Positions 1 to 4,861 of a stretch of 7,056 bases of DNA are shown here, in pieces. Every line of letters starts with the position of its first letter. The first letter of the stretch is position 1. Position numbers and translations under genes: made by a program. Origin of the DNA: JAENVT01 sp031404635. GTDB taxonomy: Bacteria > Actinomycetota > Acidimicrobiia > Acidimicrobiales > Ilumatobacteraceae. The notes under the pieces are model-generated. The model was not told where the DNA came from, ran no database searches, and saw only the letters and a list, made by a program, of their open reading frames with translations. The stretch lies in assembly GCA_031404635.1 (NCBI GenBank), contig JANNHY010000248.1, positions 1-7,056 on the forward strand, given 5' to 3'.

Positions 1-110
1 TCTTCGGCGAGCGCCCGAGCGGTTGGCCCGTCGACGGCGTTGCGAGCCTGCGGGCGGTTGATCCCGATGGTCAGGACATGTGTGGCCGGTTGATCGACGA
101 CGATGCTCAT
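1..110 (-). CDS. Enoyl-CoA hydratase/isomerase (crotonase) family, N-terminal fragment
   Basis: Only the first 36 complete codons lie in the window; the gene continues past base 1. The translated start is MSIVVDQPATHVLTIGINRP followed by QARNAVDGPTARALAE. This is the typical crotonase N-terminus: a beta strand ending in I-N-R-P, then the A-R-N-A-V element that precedes the first helix. Family members hydrate 2-enoyl-CoA or carry out related CoA-thioester reactions in fatty-acid or aromatic degradation; the exact substrate cannot be read from this fragment. ATG at 110 is chosen because the two ATGs just upstream (115, 118) are out of frame. No Shine-Dalgarno is visible, but CACAAT lies exactly 6 nt before the ATG, which fits a leaderless start. 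It sits 59 nt downstream of the nucleotidyltransferase stop on the same strand, so read-through is possible. Confidence 0.8.
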   Translation of the reverse strand, partial: MSIVVDQPATHVLTIGINRPQARNAVDGPTARALAE

Positions 111-169
111 CGCATCATTGTGACCGAATTCGGGAGTTGGGGGGCAGTGGCGGCGCGCTCCGTGTTTCG

Positions 170-721
170 CTACTGCAATCCGGTGTCGGCCACGAGTCGC
201 CCAAGCCTGGCGACGCGCTCATCGTCGGTGCCCAGGTAGCGCACGAGCGCACCGATCACTCGGTCGGGGTCGAGCGTGCCAGCTTGAACCATCTCCTCGA
301 GGTCGGCCCAGTCCTTCGTACGGTTGAAGAACGCCTTGAACACCGCCAGGTCGCTGCAGCCGAGGAAGGGAACCATGGCGCCGTTGAACGCCTCGCGCTG
401 AGATCGAAGCGCGACCTGCTCGTGGAAGTCATGGGTGTTCAAGAACAGATCAACCGGTGTGCTGCCCCACCACAGGCGAGCCTGGCCGTCGTCGGTGAGT
501 TGGCGCACGTCGGCGTCGGTTGAGGTGATGCCATCGGGCAGTGCCTCGAGTACGTCTCGAATGCGGGCCCGTGGAACGAACACGTTGAGGTCGATGTCGA
601 TGGTGCCCCGCGCCCGTTGCGTGCACCATGCCAACGCCAGTGCGCCGCCGAATGCATGTGGAAGGTCCGCCGCGTCGAGCGCTGCGCTGACAGCGACGAC
701 CATGTCGGCCAGGCTGATCAT
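170..721 (-). CDS. AbiEii/MenA-like nucleotidyltransferase, probable toxin of a TA pair
   Basis: 183 residues. Seen: the nucleotidyltransferase signature GGALAL at 25-30, the paired acidic residues in TIDIDL (D42, D44), a third acidic residue in PVDLF (D91), and the later lysine/acid stretch FKAFFNRTKDWADLEEM (K129, K136, D137, D140). This order (G-G, D-x-D, third D, then a K-x6-K-D helix) is that of the AbiEii/AbiGii and MenA-type group of the DNA polymerase beta superfamily. Some members block translation by adding nucleotides to tRNA; that function is inferred here, not shown. The ATG at 721 overlaps the TGA of the upstream HTH gene (ATGA), so the two are translationally coupled, as is common in toxin-antitoxin operons. 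Stop is TAG. An antibiotic-type or housekeeping nucleotidyltransferase is a less likely alternative. Confidence 0.8.
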   Translation of the reverse strand: MISLADMVVAVSAALDAADLPHAFGGALALAWCTQRARGTIDIDLNVFVPRARIRDVLEALPDGITSTDADVRQLTDDGQARLWWGSTPVDLFLNTHDFHEQVALRSQREAFNGAMVPFLGCSDLAVFKAFFNRTKDWADLEEMVQAGTLDPDRVIGALVRYLGTDDERVARLGRLVADTGLQ

Positions 722-1023
722 CGCCGACCGAAGGGGGGAGCGGTGAGCCGCCCTTGATGGCGAACGGGGAAGTATGCGGCCAGGTCGAGCACAGCGAGCA
801 ACTCCTCGCCGCGGTCCGGCGGATTGACCCGAGGTACGACCGACGGCTCGATTGCGAATCCGGCACTCGCCACCACTCGTTGCAGCGTGCCGACGCAGGG
901 ATCGACGCGCCCGGTCTCGTACGCCGAAAGCGTGGCGTGCGACGTGCCGGCCTCGACCGCCAGACGGCGAAGCGAGCAGCCACGGCGTGAACGAACGCCC
1001 TTGACGATCGATGATGCGTTAAT
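718..1023 (-). CDS. XRE-type HTH regulator, probable antitoxin; non-canonical start
   Basis: 101 residues if read from ATT at 1023. The N-terminal half is a helix-turn-helix of the XRE/Cro type: residues 11-41 read RSRRGCSLRRLAVEAGTSHA then TLSAYETGRVD. This matches the usual L-x2-L-A-x2-A-G-x-S-x2-T-L-S-x-Y-E-x-G-R-x-x-P pattern. The C-terminal half (57-101) is a poorly known tail with RGEELLAVLDLAAY and a basic end. It probably binds the toxin encoded next, with which it shares an ATGA overlap. An in-frame TGA lies at 1038-1036, and no ATG, GTG or TTG occurs between it and the HTH. ATT at 1023 is preferred because TACCAT (1035-1030) lies 6 nt before it, giving a leaderless-type start. The reading frame, HTH and stop are solid; the start is uncertain. 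Confidence 0.72.
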   Translation of the reverse strand: MNASSIVKGVRSRRGCSLRRLAVEAGTSHATLSAYETGRVDPCVGTLQRVVASAGFAIEPSVVPRVNPPDRGEELLAVLDLAAYFPVRHQGRLTAPPFGRR

Positions 1024-1030
1024 GGGGAAA

Positions 1031-1060
1031 TGGTATCAGATCAGATACCACTCCGTACCA
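1031..1060. promoter_or_regulatory. Inverted-repeat operator and promoter of the HTH/nucleotidyltransferase operon
   Basis: TGGTATC (1031-1037) and GATACCA (1044-1050) form a dyad around AGATCA, whose inner GATC is also symmetric: 18 of 20 bases fit a perfect palindrome. A further TACCA at 1056-1060 repeats TACCA at 1046-1050 at a spacing of exactly 10 bp, one helical turn. On the minus strand the -10-like TACCAT (1035-1030) lies inside the dyad and directly before the proposed start of the HTH gene. This layout fits autorepression by the HTH protein; binding itself is inferred. Confidence 0.72.
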
Positions 1061-1087
1061 GCGTCCGTCACCCGATTCACAATCGCA

Positions 1088-1103
1088 CACTCCCCGGGGA
1101 GTG
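1088..1103. repeat. Perfect 16-bp palindrome, possible terminator or operator
   Basis: CACTCCCC is followed directly by its reverse complement GGGGAGTG with no spacer. As RNA it would fold as a 6-bp stem with a CCGG loop. It lies in the 209-nt gene-free stretch between the HTH gene and the membrane-protein stop, about 130 nt downstream of that stop. No U-tract follows on either strand. It could terminate minus-strand transcription from the membrane gene or be a protein-binding site. The rest of the stretch (1104-1232) shows only a short GGCAC/GTGCC dyad at 1118-1129 and no convincing gene. Confidence 0.5.
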
Positions 1104-1232
1104 CTTGCTGTCAGCTTGGCACTGGTGCCGCGAGTTGGAGGCTGGCGATCAGATCCTTGGCGATCATCATCGGACGCGTTGGTGACGTCTGCCGCTGCGC
1201 AGAACGACGAGTTTCAATCAGGCAGTTCCGCG

Positions 1233-1619
1233 TTACGCGCCCGGCGCACTCCAGGATCGCGCCACGACGAGGACGAGGACAGCCGTAGCGACGATGGCGA
1301 CGACATAGATGACGCTGCGACCCCGCCTCGGCCACGGGCTGAGAATGGCCCCGGCACTCACCAACCCGCCGAGTACGAGACCACCAACAGCTGCGATCGA
1401 CACAACTCGGCACTGCGAGCACTCGCTCGAGGTGCACGACCAAGCATTCGTGCACGAGGTGTTGACGCCAAAGGACACCATGGCGATGAAGACGAGGAGT
1501 GATGCTGCCAGCACGCCCACGAGCGGAATCACTCGTCGATCCTGGAGTTCCGGCACGAGCGCATAGTGCCCAGATATCGAGCGGGTTGGCAACTTACTCC
1601 CGGCGTCACGGAACGTCAC
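1233..1619 (-). CDS. Small three-helix membrane protein with four-cysteine loop
   Basis: 128 residues from GTG 1619; family not recognised. Three hydrophobic segments are clear: about 31-52 (IPLVGVLAASLLVFIAMVSF), 72-93 (VVSIAAVGGLVLGGLVSAGA) and 103-120 (VIYVVAIVATAVLVLVVA). Between helices 1 and 2 is a short loop with cysteines at 56, 62, 67 and 70. The loop between helices 2 and 3 is basic (PRRGR, 97-101). By the positive-inside rule the N-terminus and basic loop are cytoplasmic and the cysteine loop is outside, where two disulfides could form. Starts at 1556 (GTG) or 1532 (GTG, with AGGA 7 nt upstream) are also possible; the latter gives a 99-residue protein with all three helices. Stop is TAA. 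No operon partner overlaps it. Confidence 0.65.
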   Translation of the reverse strand: MTFRDAGSKLPTRSISGHYALVPELQDRRVIPLVGVLAASLLVFIAMVSFGVNTSCTNAWSCTSSECSQCRVVSIAAVGGLVLGGLVSAGAILSPWPRRGRSVIYVVAIVATAVLVLVVARSWSAPGA

Positions 1620-1698
1620 AGCTCGTCACAGATTGTTGTACCGTCGGCAGTCATGGGAGTGGGGCGTTGAGTGCGAGACAGGCTCCAATTCAATCTGA

Positions 1699-1714
1699 CA
1701 TAACGATGATTATG
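1699..1714. repeat. Short inverted repeat over the zinc-finger gene's stop
   Basis: CATAA (1699-1703) and TTATG (1710-1714) pair around CGATGA. The repeat includes the TAA stop of the zinc-finger gene and begins the AT-richer 90-nt gap before the membrane gene. A weak hairpin or a binding site upstream of the membrane gene are both possible. No U-tract is present. Confidence 0.3.
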
Positions 1715-2081
1715 GGCGTTGGGCGCGTAGCTCTCGATCCCGGATCGGGCGGGCGGCCTCGAGCAGCCACGACAGCATCTCCCGCACTTCCCTCGGCGCC
1801 GGTCCCTTGCCGGCGACCGCCAGATCGCGTTCGACGTCGTCGACGGCGCAGGCCAACACGTACAGGTCGTCGTGAAGTCGATCCAACTCGGCCTTGGTGA
1901 CGATCAACTCGTTCTCGTTCAACTGCAGTTCTCGTGCCCGCTGGCGGCCGACCCAATCCCATTGGCGGCACGCCTGACTGCAGAACACCCGCGGGCGCCC
2001 GATCCTTTGGATGGGCAGCACCCGACGGCACCACCGGCACCGCGACCGCGGCTCCCCACGATCATCGGCTACTTTCGTCAT
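1710..2081 (-). CDS. Small FCS-type zinc-finger protein with helical tail
   Basis: 123 residues from ATG 2081; an in-frame ATG at 2093 would add four. Near the N-terminus is a C-x2-C-x15-C-x3-C zinc site (C15, C18, C34, C38), with the segment GRPRVFCSQACRQW at 28-41. This G-R-P-R-x-[FY]-C-S-x-A-C-R-Q element recurs in small, uncharacterised actinobacterial proteins. The rest is charged and probably helical, with heptad-like leucines from about 49 to 85 (LQLNENELIVTKAELDRLHD), so a coiled coil and dimerisation are plausible. DNA or RNA binding is inferred from the basic zinc site. ATG 2081 is preferred because TATGGT (2094-2089) lies 7 nt upstream, giving a leaderless start, whereas GAGG sits too close to ATG 2093. 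Stop is TAA. Confidence 0.72.
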   Translation of the reverse strand: MTKVADDRGEPRSRCRWCRRVLPIQRIGRPRVFCSQACRQWDWVGRQRARELQLNENELIVTKAELDRLHDDLYVLACAVDDVERDLAVAGKGPAPREVREMLSWLLEAARPIRDRELRAQRP

Positions 2082-2088
2082 GACGAAA
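2073..2088. promoter_or_regulatory. Perfect 16-bp palindrome centred on the zinc-finger start codon
   Basis: TTTCGTCA/TGACGAAA is a perfect dyad whose centre falls inside the ATG of the zinc-finger gene (2081-2079). The -10-like TATGGT (2094-2089, minus strand) ends at its edge. A protein bound here would cover the transcription start, so this is a good operator candidate, perhaps for autoregulation. The arms also encode part of the first residues (MTKV), so the symmetry is not explained by coding need alone. Confidence 0.5.
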
Positions 2089-2184
2089 ACCATACCTCAA
2101 CACAACCTGTTGCGGCTTATCCCCAGCGAACTCACAGGTAGTTGGCACTGACGATCCACAGGGAGAGTGGTTCACAATCGTCCC

Positions 2185-2502
2185 ATGGCGATCAGTATGC
2201 GGGATCCAGCTCAGCGACCACGACGTCACGGGGCGTGCCTCGAGCCGGTGGATCGCCGTGCACTGGAGCGTGCGGGGTGGCGGACCATGCTCGACTACCG
2301 CGAGAACCACGTTCGCGGGCGTGATGGCCGTCTGGTGGAGGTCGAAGCGGTGTGGATCGCCGAGGCTGAGCGATTCGATGGGGCGATGGTCGTCGCCTCA
2401 GCCACAGGGGCGAGTGTCGAGGAGGCCTGGGCGGCGCTACGTGGCGACATCGCTGGCGCCCGTGTGCAGACGTTGTCGCGGGTCCGTCTGCTCGATCGGT
2501 GA
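2185..2502 (+). CDS. Hypothetical protein, 105 residues
   Basis: Family not recognised. Codons show the strong G/C third-position bias of the neighbouring genes through to the TGA, which supports real coding. The protein starts MAISMRDPAQRPRRHGACLE. A compact alternating region follows: WRTMLDYRENHVRGRDGRLV, then EVEAVWIAEAERFDGAMVVA, then a helix-like SVEEAWAALRGDIAGARV. This suggests a small soluble alpha/beta domain. There is no signal peptide, membrane segment or cysteine pair. ATG 2185 is chosen over GTG 2167 because an AGGGAGA run abuts the GTG too closely, while CACAAT lies exactly 6 nt before the ATG, the same arrangement as at the crotonase start. It is divergent from the zinc-finger gene (about 100 nt between starts) and lies 52 nt before the pirin gene, possibly in the same transcript. 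Confidence 0.6.
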   Translation: MAISMRDPAQRPRRHGACLEPVDRRALERAGWRTMLDYRENHVRGRDGRLVEVEAVWIAEAERFDGAMVVASATGASVEEAWAALRGDIAGARVQTLSRVRLLDR

Positions 2503-2528
2503 CGAAGGAATAGTTTAGTACTCCCCAC

Positions 2529-2550
2529 TGTTGTGTGAGCAACAAAGGAG
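2529..2550 (+). promoter_or_regulatory. Leader of the pirin gene: small hairpin and strong ribosome-binding site
   Basis: AAAGGAG at 2544-2550 lies 4 nt before ATG 2555 and is the clearest Shine-Dalgarno in the window; it decides that start over the in-frame TTG at 2531. Just before it, TGTTG (2529-2533) and CAACA (2540-2544) pair around TGTGAG and touch the ribosome-binding site. The AT-rich TAGTTTAGTACT at 2511-2522 could hold a -10 element, but no -35 is evident. Confidence 0.5.
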
Positions 2551-2554
2551 CCAC

Positions 2555-3412
2555 ATGTCCGTTTCCACCGCCACAGTCACCCGCCTCGTCCGAGCGCAGC
2601 GAGCCGTCGAAGGCGACGGCTTCGTAGTCCGCCGCCCGTTCCCCACCGCTTCTCTCTCCTACATCGATCCATTCCTGCTGTTCGACCATATGGGCCCCGT
2701 CGAGTTCGGGCCGGGCGAGGGAGCTGGCACGCCATGGCATCCGCACCGCGGCTTCGAGACCGTGACCTACCTGCTCGAGGGCGAAGCCGAGCATCGCGAC
2801 TCGATGGGCAGCCATGGCTTCCTGCGCGCCGGCGACACGCAGTGGATGACTGCCGGTTCCGGAGTGCTGCACAAGGAAGGCCCGACCGCTGCGGCGCAAC
2901 TCGCTGGGGGGCGGACCCACGGCTTGCAGCTGTGGGTCAACCTGCCTGCGTCCCTGAAGATGACCGCCCCTGCCTATCAGGACCTGCGCGCCGAGGAGAA
3001 CGCCCGCGAGGAACGCGACGGTGCCACCGTACGAGTGATCGCCGGTGACCTGTTCGGGCTGACCGGCCCTGGCCGTACGCGTACCCCGATCTCGTATGCC
3101 CACATCACCCTCGACGAAGACGCCGGCGTGTCGACGGTGCTGCCCGCCGGCCACGTCGTGCTGGCATACCCGCTGATCGGTGCGTTCCGCGCCGGCGACA
3201 CCCAGGTCGACGAGGGCGTGCTCGCCGTCGTCGAGGGCGACGAACTGACTCTCACCGGCGTCGCGCCACGCTCGGAGATCATCGTGCTCACCGGCCAGCC
3301 GATCGGCGAGCCGGTCGCTCGCTACGGCCCGTTCGTGATGAACACCGATGACGAGGTGCGCCAGGCGTTCGTCGACTTCGACCACGGCCGCTTCGGCAGC
3401 CCCACCGACTGA
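2555..3412 (+). CDS. Pirin family cupin protein (YhhW/quercetinase-like)
   Basis: 285 residues, full length for the bacterial family. The N-terminal cupin carries PFLLFDHMGP at 39-48, then WHPHRGFETVTYLLEGEAEH and GDTQWMTAGSGVLHKE. The expected iron ligands are all present: H62, H64, H106 and E108, spaced as in known pirins. THGLQLWVNLP (121-131) leads into the C-terminal cupin (about 165-275), which as usual lacks a metal site. Bacterial pirins are cytoplasmic; some open the flavonol quercetin with O2, while others act as redox-linked regulators. The substrate cannot be inferred here. The start is fixed by AAAGGAG 4 nt upstream. It is followed by a 45-nt gap with a GC-rich hairpin, then the DUF167 gene. 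No frameshift or missing residue was seen. Confidence 0.95.
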   Translation: MSVSTATVTRLVRAQRAVEGDGFVVRRPFPTASLSYIDPFLLFDHMGPVEFGPGEGAGTPWHPHRGFETVTYLLEGEAEHRDSMGSHGFLRAGDTQWMTAGSGVLHKEGPTAAAQLAGGRTHGLQLWVNLPASLKMTAPAYQDLRAEENAREERDGATVRVIAGDLFGLTGPGRTRTPISYAHITLDEDAGVSTVLPAGHVVLAYPLIGAFRAGDTQVDEGVLAVVEGDELTLTGVAPRSEIIVLTGQPIGEPVARYGPFVMNTDDEVRQAFVDFDHGRFGSPTD

Positions 3413-3422
3413 CCCACGGCTC

Positions 3423-3446
3423 GGCAGGGGCGGTCGCTCCCCTGCC
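3423..3446 (+). terminator. GC-rich hairpin between pirin and DUF167 genes
   Basis: GGCAGGGG (3423-3430) and CCCCTGCC (3439-3446) form a perfect 8-bp stem around an 8-nt loop, 11 bases after the pirin stop and 11 bases before the GTG of the next gene. There is no U-tract, so this would be a weak or non-canonical terminator. It may instead attenuate or protect the upstream message. Confidence 0.5.
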
Positions 3447-3457
3447 AGACTGGCGCT

Positions 3458-3748
3458 GTGCCGGCACCCGACGCCATCGAGTTCGAAGTCCACGTTCGAC
3501 CTCGGGCGTCACGCTCGGCGCTCGCCGGGGTGCACGATGGCGTCCTTGCCCTGCGAGTGTGCGCTCCCCCGGCCGATGGCCGCGCCAACGATGCGGTGAT
3601 CGAGCTGTTGGCCGACACCTTCGGCGTACGGGCCTCGGCGGTCGAGATCATCAAGGGAGCGTCGGCGCGGCGCAAGCTGGTGCGGATACGCGGCGACGTC
3701 GAGCGACTCTCGGTGCGCCTGCACCAGGCTGTGGCACCGACCAGATGA
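3458..3748 (+). CDS. DUF167 (YggU/UPF0235) family protein
   Basis: 96 residues, the normal length for this family. Diagnostic elements are the N-terminal strand with VRPRASRSALAGV (13-25), the core LRVCAPPADGRANDAVIELL (32-51), and the C-terminal EIIKGASARRKLVRI (63-77); these correspond to the P-x-A-S-R, A-P-P-x-D-G-x-A-N and G-x-x-x-R-x-K motifs that define DUF167. The protein is small, cytoplasmic and of unknown molecular role. The start is GTG with no clear Shine-Dalgarno, shortly after the hairpin. Its TGA overlaps the ATG of the oxidoreductase (ATGA), so the two are cotranslated. Alternative identities are unlikely given the intact motif set. Confidence 0.92.
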   Translation: MPAPDAIEFEVHVRPRASRSALAGVHDGVLALRVCAPPADGRANDAVIELLADTFGVRASAVEIIKGASARRKLVRIRGDVERLSVRLHQAVAPTR

Positions 3749-4860
3749 GCCCCCGAGGAACCGTACGAGTGGGGCTGGTGGGCACCAGTTGGTGGGCCGA
3801 GGCCATGTATCTGCCCGCCCTTGCCGGCCACCCGATCGGCCGAATCGAAGCCATTTGCGGCCGCGAGATCGGCCGCACCCACGACGTCGCCACGAGATGG
3901 GCAATCCCCAGCGCCTACACCGACTGGGCGACGATGTTCGCCAGCGGCGAGATCGACGCCGTGATCGTCGCCTCGCCGAACGAGACGCACTACGACATAA
4001 CCATGGCGGCGCTCGAGCGCGGACTTGCCGTGCTGTGCGAGAAGCCGCTCGGCCTGAACGTCGGCGAGGCCCAACGGATGGCCGACACCGCCCGCGAACG
4101 CGGCGCGATCACGATGGTGCCGTTCACCTATCGATTCATGCCGACCAACCGGTTCGTCAAGCAGCTGATCATCGAGGGTTACGTCGGCCGGCCCTACCAC
4201 CTGAGTATGCGCTACTTCGCCGGCTACGGGCGTGACGGCGCATACGCGTGGCGCTTCGACGAGGCCAGGGCGGGGTCGGGGATCCTCGGGGACCTCGGTT
4301 CACACTGGCTCGACATGGCCGGATGGTTCCTCGGCGAAGTCACTTCGGTCAGCGCCCACAGCGACCGCTTCGTCGCCCGCGGTCCCCGCCCCGACAGCAC
4401 CACCTACACCCGAGCCGAAGACAGCGCCGTCATCCTGGCCAGCTTCGAGTCGGGCGCATCGGCCACTCTGCAGGTCAGCGCGGTCTGCTGGGAAGGGACC
4501 CCGTTCGGGCAGATCCACGAACTCGATCTGCACGGCAGCGGCGGAACACTGCACGCCGTGAACGACTGGGATGCTGTGCAGGAGGTACGCGGCGTGAGGG
4601 CCGGCGAGCGCGGACCTGCCCAGCCCCTGCTCATTCCCGACAGCGTGTGGAACGGGGCGCCGCGCTCCCCCGTCCACGACACCTACCGGCACATCTTTCG
4701 CCGAACCGAGGCAATGACCCGCGGATGGGTCACCGCCGTCGCCGAGGGTCGCCCGATCGAACCCGATTTCGCAACGGGCGCCCGGGTACAACAGTTGGTC
4801 GCCGCAGCGATCACCAGCGCGGCGACCGATGGTGCCTGGCAAGTAGTGCCGGCGACGTGA
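3745..4860 (+). CDS. Gfo/Idh/MocA family NAD(P)-dependent oxidoreductase
   Basis: 371 residues, full length. The N-terminal Rossmann fold begins VRVGLVGTSWWAEAMYLPAL; the usual G-x-G-x-x-A is altered so that the second family glycine is S15 (G13-T-S-W-W-A18). VIVASPNETHYD (73-84) and LCEKPLGLN (97-105) follow, with the family lysine K100 in E-K-P. The C-terminal half carries GDLGSHWLDMAGW (182-194), in which H187 and nearby D190 are probably catalytic. Members oxidise or reduce hydroxyls of sugars, inositols and related compounds with NAD(P); the substrate cannot be read from the sequence. ATG 3745 overlaps the DUF167 stop, fixing the start. The stop is one base from that of the convergent RpiR regulator. 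A link to that regulator's pathway is possible but unproven. Confidence 0.93.
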   Translation: MSPRGTVRVGLVGTSWWAEAMYLPALAGHPIGRIEAICGREIGRTHDVATRWAIPSAYTDWATMFASGEIDAVIVASPNETHYDITMAALERGLAVLCEKPLGLNVGEAQRMADTARERGAITMVPFTYRFMPTNRFVKQLIIEGYVGRPYHLSMRYFAGYGRDGAYAWRFDEARAGSGILGDLGSHWLDMAGWFLGEVTSVSAHSDRFVARGPRPDSTTYTRAEDSAVILASFESGASATLQVSAVCWEGTPFGQIHELDLHGSGGTLHAVNDWDAVQEVRGVRAGERGPAQPLLIPDSVWNGAPRSPVHDTYRHIFRRTEAMTRGWVTAVAEGRPIEPDFATGARVQQLVAAAITSAATDGAWQVVPAT

Positions 4861-4861
4861 G

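Noticed and set aside
861..900. Apparent pair of compensating frameshifts in the HTH gene after its recognition helix
   Set aside because: This arose from mis-slicing the reverse complement. On re-reading, the frame is continuous and gives DPCVGTLQRVVASAGF without interruption.
1111..1170. Minus-strand 19-codon frame MMIAKDLIASLQLAAPVPS in the gap between the HTH gene and the membrane gene
   Set aside because: It reads like coding sequence, but it is very short, has no ribosome-binding site or leaderless signal, and continues upstream only as an out-of-frame reading of the membrane gene. It may be a gene relic; not enough to call.
2115..2155. TTATCCCCA-like and GATCCACAG-like words suggesting DnaA boxes and an origin
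   Set aside because: Only one or two imperfect matches, without a cluster, an AT-rich unwinding region or dnaA/dnaN neighbours.
2192..3493. Long minus-strand open frame opposite the pirin gene (433 codons)
   Set aside because: It is the antisense shadow of a high-GC gene. The plus strand encodes an intact pirin with all metal ligands, while the minus product resembles no domain.
3559..3744. Possible 62-residue N-terminal extension of the oxidoreductase
   Set aside because: This part overlaps the DUF167 gene in another frame, and its translation is low-complexity and arginine-rich. The family starts naturally at ATG 3745, just before the Rossmann fold.
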